Shown: positions 35,130 to 45,659, numbered from the stretch's first letter. The stretch: DNA of 64,000 nucleotides from DASSBR01 sp035708085 (GCA_035708085.1 DASSTE010000055.1:12734-76733); one strand, 5' to 3'. The notes: generated by a model from the letters alone, not told the origin. Made by a program: numbers and translations.

Positions 35130-38100
35130 ATGGACGGCACTATGACAACGGCGGACCCGGTGCCCGGCTCAGGTAACGACTCGTCTGCCCGCTTCCCCGG
35201 CGACAGCGAAATGCACGCCCGCGTCCGCGAATACGACTGGACGCGAACCTCCCTCGGCGCCGTTGAACAATGGCCGCAGTCGCTAAAGACGGCAGTTGTC
35301 ACCTGCCTCGATGCGGGCTTTGCACATTTCATCTGGTGGGGTCCGGATCTCATCCAGCTGTACAACGACGCTGCTGTGGCCATTTTGCGCGACCGACATC
35401 CGGCGGCCCTTGGGCAGCCAGCCCGTGAATGCTGGCGGGAAATATGGGACGACCTCGCCGCACCGGTGGACCGGGTGCTCGCCACCGCTGCGACGCGAAG
35501 ATGCGGGAACGCGCCGCTCTTTCTCGATCGCGGCGGCATGCGCCAGCCCGGCTACTTCGATCTCTGTTTCAGCGCGCTACGCGATGAATCCGGCAATGTG
35601 GTCGGCGTGGTCATTGCCGCCGTCGACACGACCGACCGCGTCTGCGCAGAAATGGCGTTGCGCGAGAGCCAGGCTCGGCTGACAGCCGACCTCGCCGGCA
35701 TGCGCCGGCTGTACGAATTGCATGCCAGGCTGGCCGAGCAAACTGACTTGCACACCGCGCTGGAGGAGATTGTTTCGGCCTCGAACGAATTCATGGAGAC
35801 CGACCGTGGCTGTATGCAACTCGTCAGCGCGGACGGCGAGCGACTCGAAATGTTCGCGTATCGCGGATACGCCGACGACGATCCGTTCATACGGCGTTTT
35901 CTGCATGACGGATCGAAGGGCGCGTGCGACGCCGTGCGTCGTGAGCGCCGGCGCCTGATCATCGAAGACATTGCCACCTTTCCCGGCTTCGATAGCACCC
36001 CCGTCGATCGCGAAGTAGCGCTTGCCGAAAACATCCGCGCGACGCAGTCGACGCCGCTGCTCAGTCGCCAGGGCGAGGTGCTGGGCGTTCTCAGCAACCA
36101 GTTCCGGAGCCCGCACCGACCGACCGAAAACCAGATCAAGCTGATCGATATGCTGGCCTGGACGGCGTCCGAGTTCATTGCTCGCCATTACGCCGATGCA
36201 GCGTTGCGCGCCGGCGAGGCGCGACTGCGTGCCGCCACGAACGCCGCACAAATAGGGGTATGGGAATTTGACCTGCGCAACAGGAAGCTGCTCTATGCAT
36301 CGCGGCGGTATGCCCAGATCATGGGGTACGACGAGATTCCGGACGACTGGACGCTGGAGCGTGCACTTGAGCACTTCGAACCGGCGGACCGGGATCGCCT
36401 GCTGGACTACCTGCGCGACCGGGGCGGCCAGGGCATGCTGGAAAGCCGCATCACCCGCATCGACGGCAAGGAACGCTGGATCTCGCTGGGCAGCGAGGTT
36501 TACCGGGAGGGCAACGGCACGCCGGTACGCGTCGTCGGCACAATGCTCGACATTACCGAGCGCAAGCTGCGCGAAGAACGTGAGCAGTTCCTGCTCAAGC
36601 TCAGCGACGAGTTGCGGCCGCTGGGCGATCCGGAGGTCATACAGGAAGTCGCCGCACGGGCGACGGCCGAGCATCTTCATGTCAGTCGCGCATTGTACGC
36701 GGAAGTGGAGCACGAGGAAGACGGCGATTATTTCGCAGTCAGACGCGACTACCATACGCCCGCTATCGGCGCCATCGCCGAACGGCTCCGACCTACGGAT
36801 TTCGGCAGGGCGCTGTTCGAATCCTGCCGCCGCGGCAAGCCGATCTTCGTCAACAATGTGGAGACGGAGCCGCAACTCACGGACGCCGAACGTAACGCCT
36901 GTCTCGGCATCAAAATGCGCGCCCGCGCCGTTGTGCCACTGGTCAAGAATGGCCGCTTCATAGCGGCCTTCGGCGTTCACCACAATGCGCCTCGCATCTG
37001 GACGGAAGATGAAATCACGCTGATCCGGGAAGCCGCGGAACGAACCTGGAGCGCCGTCAAGCGCGCGGCGGCCGAAGCGGCGTTGCGCGAAAGCGAAGCG
37101 CAATTGCAACAGGCAAGCCGCGCCAAGGATGAATTCCTGGCGATGCTCGGCCATGAGCTGCGCAATCCGCTGCAGCCGATCAGAACGACATTGCGGCTGA
37201 TGCAGATGCGCGAGCCCAATGCGCTCGTCGACGAGCGCGCGATCATCGATTCACAGGTGCAACACATGATCGGCATGGTCGACGACCTGCTCGACGTGTC
37301 GCGCATTGCGCGCGGCAAGATCGAACTGAAAACGACTGCGCTCGATATCGGCGATGTCATCCTGCGTGCGATAGAAACCGCGCGGCCGATGCTCGAGGAA
37401 AGCAGCCAAGTGGTGGAAACCGCGATCGGCGACGGCCTCATCGTCGAAGGCGAGCGACGGCGGCTGGTGCAGATCATGACCAATCTGCTGACCAACGCCG
37501 CAAAATATTCGCCGCGCGGCCGGCGGATTCACGTCAGCGCCGGCGCCGAGCGCGGCCGCGTCGTCATTCGGGTGCGCGATCAGGGCATTGGGATAGCGCC
37601 CGAGTTGCTACCGCACATCTTCGATTCGTTTACACAGGATTCACAGTCGATCGAGCGATCGCAGGGCGGGCTGGGGCTAGGGCTGGCAATCGTTCACAGC
37701 CTGGTCACGCTGCACGGCGGCACCGTCGAAGCGACCAGCGCCGGCCGCGACCAGGGCAGCGAGTTCATCGTGCGGCTGCCACTGGTCGAGCGCCGCGCCG
37801 TCGAACGCGAGCCGGTGCACACGGAGATCATGGCTGCGCCGCCGGAGTCAATGGTCGCGCGAGAACATCTCAAGGTGTTGATCGTTGACGACTACGCCAG
37901 CGCTGCCGAAAGTCTTGCGGAGTTGCTGAACTATGAGGGCTTCGAGACGCGGATTGCCAGCGACGGCGCCGAGGCCGTCGAAGCCGCCACCGAGTTCAGG
38001 CCGGAGGTGGCGTTGATCGATATCGGTCTGCCGGTCATGGACGGCTACGAGGTTGCGCGCCGCCTGCACGAAATCCCGTCGCTCCGCGACACGCGGCTGA

Positions 38101-38276
38101 TTGCCGTCACCGGCTACGGACAGGAAAGCGATCGGCAGCGTACGAAGGAAGCCGGCTTCGACCGCCACGTCGTCAAACCGATCGACCCCAGCGGCATCGG
38201 CGCACTGGTCAGGCAGACCGCTTCGCCCGCAGCTCCGCGACCACTCGCCTCAGATTTGTCTGAGTTTCGGCACTGA
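35130..38276 (+). CDS. Hybrid histidine kinase with PAS, GAF and C-terminal receiver (second of a pair)
   Basis: A 1048-residue soluble kinase. N-terminal module begins YDWTRTSLGAVEQWPQSL (about 30-175), then GAF (about 190-350), PAS (about 355-480), GAF (about 490-650), HisKA with FLAMLGHELRNPLQPI (about 670-735), HATPase (NLLTNAAKYS, DQGIGI, GGLGLGLAIV; about 780-895) and receiver (LIVDDYASAAESL; ALIDIGLPVMDGYEVARRL; about 915-1030). It shares the modular front motif and the whole back half with the preceding gene, from which it is separated by 161 nt with no clear promoter. The start may be 35130 or the Met at 35142; neither has a strong site. It overlaps the end of the convergent hydratase gene by 68 nt. 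Confidence 0.93.
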   Translation: MDGTMTTADPVPGSGNDSSARFPGDSEMHARVREYDWTRTSLGAVEQWPQSLKTAVVTCLDAGFAHFIWWGPDLIQLYNDAAVAILRDRHPAALGQPARECWREIWDDLAAPVDRVLATAATRRCGNAPLFLDRGGMRQPGYFDLCFSALRDESGNVVGVVIAAVDTTDRVCAEMALRESQARLTADLAGMRRLYELHARLAEQTDLHTALEEIVSASNEFMETDRGCMQLVSADGERLEMFAYRGYADDDPFIRRFLHDGSKGACDAVRRERRRLIIEDIATFPGFDSTPVDREVALAENIRATQSTPLLSRQGEVLGVLSNQFRSPHRPTENQIKLIDMLAWTASEFIARHYADAALRAGEARLRAATNAAQIGVWEFDLRNRKLLYASRRYAQIMGYDEIPDDWTLERALEHFEPADRDRLLDYLRDRGGQGMLESRITRIDGKERWISLGSEVYREGNGTPVRVVGTMLDITERKLREEREQFLLKLSDELRPLGDPEVIQEVAARATAEHLHVSRALYAEVEHEEDGDYFAVRRDYHTPAIGAIAERLRPTDFGRALFESCRRGKPIFVNNVETEPQLTDAERNACLGIKMRARAVVPLVKNGRFIAAFGVHHNAPRIWTEDEITLIREAAERTWSAVKRAAAEAALRESEAQLQQASRAKDEFLAMLGHELRNPLQPIRTTLRLMQMREPNALVDERAIIDSQVQHMIGMVDDLLDVSRIARGKIELKTTALDIGDVILRAIETARPMLEESSQVVETAIGDGLIVEGERRRLVQIMTNLLTNAAKYSPRGRRIHVSAGAERGRVVIRVRDQGIGIAPELLPHIFDSFTQDSQSIERSQGGLGLGLAIVHSLVTLHGGTVEATSAGRDQGSEFIVRLPLVERRAVEREPVHTEIMAAPPESMVAREHLKVLIVDDYASAAESLAELLNYEGFETRIASDGAEAVEAATEFRPEVALIDIGLPVMDGYEVARRLHEIPSLRDTRLIAVTGYGQESDRQRTKEAGFDRHVVKPIDPSGIGALVRQTASPAAPRPLASDLSEFRH

Positions 38277-38973
38277 ACCACGAATCGGCTATCGCGTCGA
38301 TGGCCGGTCCGGTTGCAGCGTCGGCGAGCGCGCTGCGTAATGAGGCGCGGGTGCGCCGGCGGGTCGTGGCGTATGCGTTCACCGGCAGCGCGAGAACGCT
38401 TTCAAGCCAGTTGCGCGCCCTCGGAACGACGTCGTCGGGCGGCGCCAGCTCATCGACGAAACCGGTGGCCAACGCCTGCTCCGAATCGAGCAGCCGCCCT
38501 TCTCCACCCAGCAGTGCCGCCTGGCGCGGACCGACGACGGTGGCCAGCGTCTCATACAACACCACGGGTAACGGCAAGCCGACGCGCACTTCGTTGAGGC
38601 CAATCTTGTAGCGACCTTCAGCCATGACGCGATAATCGCAGCACAGCGCGAGCACCGCACCGCCCGCGGGGCTGTGACCGGTAATGGCGGCGACGACCGG
38701 AATCGGCGCATCCGCCAGCACGCACATCAATCCGACAAAATCGCGCCAGAAGCCGGTAATCGCTCGCCGGTCAAGCGACAACAGTTGCGGCAGATCGAGG
38801 CCGGCCGAAAACATGCCGGGCGCGCCGGACAGCAGCACCCCTTTCGCTCCGGCCGTCGGCGCCTCGGTGACGGCGGCAGCCAGCGCCTGGACCAGTTCCG
38901 GATTGAGGGCGTTGGCGGGCGGCCGCGCCAGACAGATATTCATGATGCCATTATGTTCTTTTATTTCAATCAT
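38209..38973 (-). CDS. Enoyl-CoA hydratase/isomerase family protein
   Basis: A 254-residue crotonase-fold protein. It shows the oxyanion-hole stretches APGMFSAGLDLPQL (about residues 60) and GHSPAGGAVLALCCDYRVMA (about 105-125), then IGLNEVRVGLPLP. The usual catalytic Glu of hydratases is Glu in LNEVRVG, but the second catalytic Glu position of mitochondrial-type hydratases is not clear, so isomerase activity is equally likely. It starts at the ATG at 38973, inside the end of ftsB (ATGATTGA overlap), and so is translationally linked to the core operon. The 3' end overlaps the kinase gene by 68 nt in convergent orientation. In many gammaproteobacteria ispD stands at this position. Confidence 0.9.
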   Translation of the reverse strand: MIEIKEHNGIMNICLARPPANALNPELVQALAAAVTEAPTAGAKGVLLSGAPGMFSAGLDLPQLLSLDRRAITGFWRDFVGLMCVLADAPIPVVAAITGHSPAGGAVLALCCDYRVMAEGRYKIGLNEVRVGLPLPVVLYETLATVVGPRQAALLGGEGRLLDSEQALATGFVDELAPPDDVVPRARNWLESVLALPVNAYATTRRRTRASLRSALADAATGPAIDAIADSWFSAETQTNLRRVVAELRAKRSA

Positions 38974-39301
38974 TTATTTTATCTTTTTTATGTTTATCCT
39001 TAGGTACTGTCTGCTGCGGTTGGGGCCGAATGATCTGGTAGAACGTCTCGCCGGGCTTGATCATCCCCAATTCCTTGCGCGCCCGCGCCTCAATCGCATC
39101 ATGGCCTTGCTTCAAATCGTGCACTTCCGCGCTCAGATTCTGGTTGCGCGTCTTGAGATGCTCGTTTTTTGCCTTCTGCGCCGCCACCTGTTTTTGCAGC
39201 GCCCACGCGTCCGGCAGACTGTCTCCGGCGATCCAGAGGCGGTACTGCATCAGCAGCAGCAACGCCGCGAGGATGATGCCGATGACGAGCCGTGAGTTCA
39301 T
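38966..39301 (-). CDS. ftsB: Cell division protein FtsB
   Basis: A 111-residue bitopic division protein. It has a short cytoplasmic start, one membrane helix (LVIGIILAALLLLMQYRLWI), and a periplasmic coiled coil (LQKQVAAQKAKNEHLKTRN, then LSAEVHDLKQGHDAIEA) that pairs with FtsL and FtsQ at the septum. The conserved ARKELGMIKPGETFYQII follows the coil. It has a lysine-rich AT-rich tail (KDKHKKDKIND) that is longer than in E. coli (103 residues). It overlaps eno by ATGA and the hydratase gene by 8 nt. The eno-ftsB order is conserved across gammaproteobacteria. Confidence 0.95.
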   Translation of the reverse strand: MNSRLVIGIILAALLLLMQYRLWIAGDSLPDAWALQKQVAAQKAKNEHLKTRNQNLSAEVHDLKQGHDAIEARARKELGMIKPGETFYQIIRPQPQQTVPKDKHKKDKIND

Positions 39302-40581
39302 CGCATATGCGCGAATGCCGCCGTGCCCGGGTATGTGGCGCGCTCCCCCAACGCCTCTTCGATGCGCAGCAACTGGTTGTACTTCGCGATTCGGTCCGAG
39401 CGGCTGAGCGAGCCGGTCTTGATTTGCGTCGCGCGCGTGGCCACGGCAAGGTCGGCGATAAACGCGTCCTCGGTCTCGCCGGAACGATGCGACACCACCG
39501 CCGTGTAACCCGCATCGACCGCCATGTCGATTGCCGCGCGGGTTTCGGTGAGCGTGCCGATCTGGTTGGGCTTGATCAGGATCGCGTTGGCGATACCCTG
39601 GTCGATGCCGTGCTTGAAGATGGACGTGTTGGTTACGAACACATCGTCACCCACGAGCTGCACGCGATCGCCCAGCCTTTCGGTCAGCAGCTTCCAGCCG
39701 TCCCAGTCGCCCTCGGCCATGCCGTCTTCGACCGACACGATCGGATAACGGTCGCACAAGTCTGCGAGGTAATCGACCAGGGCCGAAGCGGAAATCGGCT
39801 TGCCTTCGAAGTGATAATCGTCGTGATGGAAAAATTCCGACGCCGCGGCGTCGAGCGCGAGATAGACGTCGCGCCCCGGCTCGTAACCGGCTTGCCCGAT
39901 CGCTTCCACGATCGCCTCGAGTGCCGCTTCGTTCGACGGCAGTTGTGGCGCGAAGCCGCCTTCGTCACCCACCGAGGTCGCGAGGCCGCGCTTGCCGAGC
40001 ACCTTCTTCAGCGCATGAAAGACTTCGGCGCCGTAACGCAAAGCTTCGGCAAAGCTCGGCGCGCCGGCGGGCACAATCATGAATTCCTGGATATCGACGT
40101 CGTTGTCGGCGTGCGCACCGCCATTGACGATATTCATCATCGGCACCGGCATCGACAGGTAGTCTCCGCCGGCGAGGTACGCGTATAGCGGCTCCTTGCG
40201 GCCGAACGCGACAGCCTGGGCGGCCGCCAGCGATACCGACAGGATCGCATTCGCGCCGAGGCGCGACTTGTTGTCGGTGCCGTCGAGCTCGATCAGCTTG
40301 CGGTCCAGCCCTGCCTGGTCCGCGGCATCGTCACCCAGGAGCGCTTCGCGAATTGCGGCATTGACGTTGGCCACGGCGTGGCGAACGCCCTTGCCGCCGT
40401 AGCGCGCGGGGTCACCATCGCGCAATTCGACCGCTTCGCGCGTGCCGGTGGATGCACCGGAAGGAACTGCCGCACGGCCGATAATGCCGCCTTCGAGTTC
40501 AACTTCGGCTTCAACCGTCGGGTTGCCGCGCGAATCGAGAATTTCGCGGGCGTGGATGGCGGTAATTTTGGTTGTTGGCAT
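39298..40581 (-). CDS. eno: Enolase
   Basis: A 427-residue glycolytic enzyme that interconverts 2-phosphoglycerate and phosphoenolpyruvate. Visible motifs: AVPSGASTGTREAVELRDGD near the N-terminus, the magnesium ligands in SVEDGMAEGDWDGW, the catalytic Lys region in NAILIKPNQIGTLTET, and the SHRSGETED signature with FIADLAVATRATQIKTG. The length is close to E. coli Eno (432). The ATG at 40581 follows a leader of repeated heptamers (40611-40645). The stop overlaps ftsB. It is expected to be highly expressed. Confidence 0.97.
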   Translation of the reverse strand: MPTTKITAIHAREILDSRGNPTVEAEVELEGGIIGRAAVPSGASTGTREAVELRDGDPARYGGKGVRHAVANVNAAIREALLGDDAADQAGLDRKLIELDGTDNKSRLGANAILSVSLAAAQAVAFGRKEPLYAYLAGGDYLSMPVPMMNIVNGGAHADNDVDIQEFMIVPAGAPSFAEALRYGAEVFHALKKVLGKRGLATSVGDEGGFAPQLPSNEAALEAIVEAIGQAGYEPGRDVYLALDAAASEFFHHDDYHFEGKPISASALVDYLADLCDRYPIVSVEDGMAEGDWDGWKLLTERLGDRVQLVGDDVFVTNTSIFKHGIDQGIANAILIKPNQIGTLTETRAAIDMAVDAGYTAVVSHRSGETEDAFIADLAVATRATQIKTGSLSRSDRIAKYNQLLRIEEALGERATYPGTAAFAHMR

Positions 40582-40610
40582 TAGTGATCTCGCATAAAAA
40601 GTCTTGTCCG

Positions 40611-40645
40611 AGTCGCTGGTCGCTGGTCGCTAATCGCTAGTCGCT
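40611..40645. repeat. Five tandem heptamers upstream of eno
   Basis: Five consecutive copies of RRTCGCT (AGTCGCT, GGTCGCT, GGTCGCT, AATCGCT, AGTCGCT). A degenerate inverted set (AGCTACT, AGCCACT, CGCTACT) lies at 40681-40701 and includes the kdsA stop codon. No function is evident. Confidence 0.75.
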
Positions 40646-40685
40646 AGGAAGGAGTCACAGTAATCTCTTTACTCAGCACTAGCTA

Positions 40686-41527
40686 CTAGCCACTCGCTAC
40701 TATTCCATCTTCGACAAACGGCCGCGCCTTCACTGCGACGTCCAATGTCTTCAACGTTTCGAGCAATTCTTCCATCTTCGCGAGCGGCCACGAGTTCGGC
40801 CCGTCGCACAGCGCCTTGTCCGGGTTCGGATGTGTTTCCATGAAGACGCCGCTGACGCCGGCCGCGACAGCCGCGCGTGCGAGCAGCGGGATATGCTGAC
40901 GCTCGCCCCCGGAACTGGCACCCTGCCCGCCCGGCAATTGCACCGAGTGCGTCGCGTCGAACACCACCGGGCAGCCGGTCGCGCGCATCGCCGCCAGGCC
41001 GCGCATGTCGACGACGAGGTTGTTGTAGCCGAAGCTGAAGCCGCGTTCGCACAACATGATGTCGTTGTTGCCGGCTGCGCGTGCCTTGTCGGCCACGTTG
41101 GCCATTTCCCACGGCGCCATGAACTGGCCCTTCTTGATGTTCACCGGCTTGCCCTGCCGCGCGACGTTCTGAATGAAGTCGGTCTGCCGGCACAGGAACG
41201 CGGGCGTCTGGATGACGTCGACAACCGCTGCGACCTCGTCCACCGGCGTGTATTCGTGCACGTCGGTAAGCACCAGCACGCCCGCCTGCTCGCGCACCTT
41301 GGCGAGTATCTTCAGGCCGGTTTCGAGGCCGGGGCCGCGATAGCTCTCGCCGGAGCTGCGGTTGGCCTTGTCGAACGATCCCTTGAACACGTAGCCGATG
41401 CCGAGCCGCTGCGTGATCTCGGCGAGCGTGCCGGCCACGTCGAGCGCAAGCTGCTCGCTTTCGAGCGTGTCCGGCCCGGCGATCAGGAAGAATGGCTGGT
41501 CGAGTCCGATTTCGAATGTATCGAGCT

Positions 41528-41531
<4 letters not shown>
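40686..41531 (-). CDS. kdsA: 3-deoxy-8-phosphooctulonate synthase (KDO-8-P synthase)
   Basis: A 281-residue enzyme that joins arabinose-5-phosphate and phosphoenolpyruvate for lipopolysaccharide synthesis. Motifs: LIAGPDTLESEQLALDVAG, FKGSFDKANRSSGESYRGPG (PEP and A5P binding), VDVIQTPAFLCRQTDFI, and the closing region VFMETHPNPDKALCDGPNSW. The length matches E. coli KdsA (284). It begins at a GTG at 41531 that overlaps the pyrG stop (GTGA). The last four residues and the stop come from the heptamer-repeat region between kdsA and eno. Confidence 0.97.
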
Positions 41532-43174
<1,643 letters not shown>

Positions 43175-43329
43175 CGAGATACCCGATTTTCTGGCTGAGT
43201 GGATGGCGAAAACCGGGAGTACAAGCTAACAGATTGCGGGCTTCGGGACAATGAGGAAATTTGCTTTCAGGTGGTTTGGTGGGTGGAAAGTTCGTGGGTT
43301 TTAGGCTGTCGCGAGGGTGGCGGCGCGGT

Positions 43330-43409
43330 GCCTTCTCCCAGGGACGCCGTGAATACATCCCTGTAGGCTCTGGGTTCGGCTCCTGCCTCACACAGCCCTG
43401 GGAGAAGGC
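43330..43409. repeat. Inverted repeat with 14-bp arms
   Basis: GCCTTCTCCCAGGG at 43330-43343 is the exact reverse complement of CCCTGGGAGAAGGC at 43396-43409. The 52-nt loop contains the string ACGCCGTGAATACATCCCTG, resembling the ACAGGGACGTATTCATGGCG segment of the neighbouring element in opposite orientation. Confidence 0.7.
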
Positions 43410-43511
43410 CCCACACCCCCGCCTCGAACGTTGTTGCCGGTTCCTCCTCTCCCTCAGGGAGAAGGGACCAGGAAACGCGCCATTCTTACGGGAAAGTTCA
43501 CGACAACGTAT

Positions 43512-43631
43512 CGAGGCGGTGGGGTAGCCTCTTCCGAGAGTCTCTGAGGACAGGGATGTCCGAGGGAAGCCACAGGGACGTATTCATGGCGTCTCTCGGA
43601 AGAGGCTACCCCGTCGCCCCCACCACAACCT
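43512..43631. repeat. Dispersed repeat element, full copy with inverted 20-bp arms
   Basis: Perfect arms GGGGTAGCCTCTTCCGAGAG (43521-43540) and its reverse complement (43593-43612) flank a 52-nt centre containing CAGGGATGTCCGAGGGAAGC. Outer parts GAGGCGGTGG and CGCCCCCACCACAACC are shared with the shorter copies at 19502 and 27514. No open frame or transposase is associated. Confidence 0.75.
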
Positions 43632-43643
43632 AACCCCTACAAA

Positions 43644-44882
43644 TCAATGCGCACTATGCACACGAATAGGCGATAGCGGCGGCAACGCCGGGGCTGCACG
43701 ACGCGGCGCGAGGGAGAAGTCGTGGTACGGCTTGGTGCTGCCCCAGGTTCGGCAGCTTGGACATTGCCAGTAGAGGGTCTTGCCGGCATAGCCGCACTGG
43801 TGACAGCGGTAGCTTGCGCCTTCGGCCAGCAGGCGTCGCAATGCCTGCTGCAACGGCGCGAGGTTCTCCGGGCCGAGTGAACAGTCGGCGCGGTCCAGAA
43901 CTGCGCCCAGAATCTCGTGCAGGCCTTGTAGAGCACTGGATGTGCGGACGTAATCGCTGACGCAGCGTTCGGTGGCCGCGGTCGCGAGTTCCGGCCGCCG
44001 GATCGTCGCTACCGCGAATTCGGCTACCGCGTTTGCATTGCCGTCCATCAGTGCCTGCACGGTCTGATCCAGGCCATCCTCCATGTTGAGTTGCCGGTAG
44101 GTTTCCGCGAGCGGCGGCAGGATTTCGCTGGCGAAGACGATGTCGCTTTCCAGCGCGCGCCGGAAATGACGCGCGGCGAGTGCGGCCTCGCCTGTCTGCA
44201 GCGCCAGTTCGCCCAGCATGATGCCGACGCGGACGTTGTCGCGATCGAAGGTCTGCGCGCGTTTCAGCAGCTTGTGCGCGCCGCGCCAGTCACCGGCATC
44301 GCGGCGTGCCGCGGCCAGTTCGCAGAAATAGTGCGCGACAATCGCGTTCTGGTTGTCGCCCGTCGCCGCTTCCAGCTTGCGACGCATGGCGATCGCCTGA
44401 TCCCAGTCCTTTTGCTGCTCGTAAATCGCCACCAGGTGGCGCAGCGCCACTTCCATGTGCGGACGGACGTCGACGAGTTCGAGGAACAGCGTTTCAGCGC
44501 GATCGAACAGGCCCGCGCGCATATAATCCTCGCCCAGTTCGCGCAGCGCCTGATTGCGGTCGCGGCGGTTGAGGTTGGGTCTCGCGATCAGGTTCTGGTG
44601 CAGGCGAATCGCGCGGTCGACTTCGCCGCGGCGGCGGAACAGGCTGGCGAGCGCGAAGTGCGTTTCGACCGTTTCCGAGTCGACCTCGACCATGCGAATG
44701 AACACTTCAATCGCCTTGTCGGGTTGCTCGTTGAGCAGGTAGTTCAGCCCCTTGAAATACTCGACGCGCGGGAACGGCAGACCGCTGCTGCCGGTGCCGC
44801 GACCGCGCCGGCCCAGCCACCAGCCGACGCCGATCGACACCAGCACCAGTACGAACAGGCCGATTAGTTGATTAATGGGCAT
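43644..44882 (-). CDS. lapB: Lipopolysaccharide assembly protein LapB (YciM)
   Basis: A 412-residue inner-membrane protein that controls LPS synthesis by targeting LpxC for FtsH degradation. It has an N-terminal membrane anchor (LIGLFVLVLVSIGVGWWLG), tetratricopeptide repeats across about residues 40-350 (for example YFKGLNYLLNEQPDKAIEVF) and a C-terminal rubredoxin-like zinc site with two Cys pairs (CHQCGYAG and CPSCRTWG). E. coli LapB is 389 residues; the tail here is longer by about 20. The ATG at 44882 lies 11 nt inside the end of lapA. The lapA-lapB pair is conserved. Confidence 0.94.
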   Translation of the reverse strand: MPINQLIGLFVLVLVSIGVGWWLGRRGRGTGSSGLPFPRVEYFKGLNYLLNEQPDKAIEVFIRMVEVDSETVETHFALASLFRRRGEVDRAIRLHQNLIARPNLNRRDRNQALRELGEDYMRAGLFDRAETLFLELVDVRPHMEVALRHLVAIYEQQKDWDQAIAMRRKLEAATGDNQNAIVAHYFCELAAARRDAGDWRGAHKLLKRAQTFDRDNVRVGIMLGELALQTGEAALAARHFRRALESDIVFASEILPPLAETYRQLNMEDGLDQTVQALMDGNANAVAEFAVATIRRPELATAATERCVSDYVRTSSALQGLHEILGAVLDRADCSLGPENLAPLQQALRRLLAEGASYRCHQCGYAGKTLYWQCPSCRTWGSTKPYHDFSLAPRRAAPALPPLSPIRVHSAH

Positions 44883-45165
44883 CTTGCAGGGGGACTTTGC
44901 GAAGGCTGGTGACTTCCGCCTGCGCGTCGCGCGCCGCCTGCCGTAGCTTGCGGTTGGCACGCCGCAGACGAATCATTTCCAGACTGCAGCCAATAAAGCC
45001 GAGCACGAGACCGACTATACACCCGCCGACGGCCACGTAGGAAAGCGGCGCGTGAAGCACGCCCCAGATGTAGTCGACGCTGACCGGGGAGGCGTTTCGC
45101 AGCGCGAACAACACCCCGATCACGAAGACGATCAGTGCAAATAGAGAGCTCAGGAACCGCAGCAT
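44872..45165 (-). CDS. lapA: Lipopolysaccharide assembly protein LapA
   Basis: A 97-residue inner-membrane protein (DUF1049). Two membrane helices (FLSSLFALIVFVIGVLFALR and LSYVAVGGCIVGLVLGFIGC) flank the family motif RNASPVSVDYIWG. A short cytoplasmic coiled coil follows (RLRRANRKLRQAARDAQAEV). I start it at the ATG at 45165; a TTG two codons earlier is less likely. It precedes and overlaps lapB and follows ihfB by 63 nt. It acts with LapB in LPS quality control. Confidence 0.92.
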   Translation of the reverse strand: MLRFLSSLFALIVFVIGVLFALRNASPVSVDYIWGVLHAPLSYVAVGGCIVGLVLGFIGCSLEMIRLRRANRKLRQAARDAQAEVTSLRKVPLQDAH

Positions 45166-45228
45166 GGGCAAGCCATCCTCATGGACACATCGTCACGACG
45201 GCGAACCGCTCGACGCCGGTGACGTCGG

Positions 45229-45564
45229 TCAGCCTGCCGCCGAAGTCTGTGCCCGGACCGGCGGCTCCATCTGTGCGGGCGTCTGGTCGAAGTCGACCCG
45301 CTCGCGCAGATCCTTGCCCGGCTTGAAGTGCGGCACGTACTTGCCGGCCAGCGCGACCGCACGGCCGGTTTTCGGATTGCGTCCCATGCGCGGCGGGCGA
45401 AAATGCAGCGAAAAGCTGCCGAATCCGCGAATTTCGATGCGCCGGCCCCGCGCCAGCGAATTGCTCATCTGATCGATGATCATCCTGACGGCCAGTTCGA
45501 TATCCTTTGGCGCCAGGTGAGCCTGTTCGCGAGCCATGAACTCGATCAATTCTGATTTAGTCAT
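45229..45564 (-). CDS. ihfB: Integration host factor subunit beta
   Basis: A 111-residue DNA-bending protein. It begins MTKSELIEFMAREQAHL, and the beta-arm signature GFGSFSLHFRPPRMGRNPKTG is complete, with the intercalating Pro at the tip (RNPKTG). The C-terminal tail is about 15 residues longer than in E. coli IhfB (94) and is rich in Pro, Ala and Gln. The start is set at the ATG at 45564, in line with the family, not the earlier frame at 45576. It follows rpsA, the conserved order, with a hairpin in between. Confidence 0.95.
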   Translation of the reverse strand: MTKSELIEFMAREQAHLAPKDIELAVRMIIDQMSNSLARGRRIEIRGFGSFSLHFRPPRMGRNPKTGRAVALAGKYVPHFKPGKDLRERVDFDQTPAQMEPPVRAQTSAAG

Positions 45565-45619
45565 GAATCGGACCACCCTTTGTCTGATAGCTGACGCCCG
45601 CGCCTGCCGGACCGACCCA

Positions 45620-45647
45620 CCGGCACCGCCGCATCAGGCGGTGCCGG
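45620..45647. terminator. Intercistronic hairpin between rpsA and ihfB
   Basis: Arms CCGGCACCGCC and GGCGGTGCCGG (11 bp, perfect) enclose a 6-nt loop. On the transcribed minus strand no T-run follows, so it is not a textbook intrinsic terminator. It could stabilise the rpsA mRNA end or attenuate ihfB expression. Confidence 0.45.
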
Positions 45648-45659
45648 CGAAAACGGCGA

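Larger units (their letters stand above)
43175..43643. other. Repeat-rich intergenic region between pyrG and lapB
   Basis: 469 nt with no supported gene. It should hold the pyrG promoter on its left side. The remainder consists of dispersed repeats: an inverted pair at 43330-43409, a small hairpin TCTCCCT-C-AGGGAGA at 43448-43462, and the large element at 43512-43631. Confidence 0.75.

Noticed and set aside
40611..40645. CRISPR-like array at the heptamer repeats
   Set aside because: Units are 7 bp, directly adjacent and without spacers.
43175..43643. Insertion sequence remnant between pyrG and lapB
   Set aside because: No transposase fragment or terminal inverted repeats with target duplication; only short repeats.
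45620..45647. A textbook intrinsic terminator after rpsA
   Set aside because: Hairpin is strong but no T-run follows on the transcribed strand; kept only as a hairpin of uncertain role.
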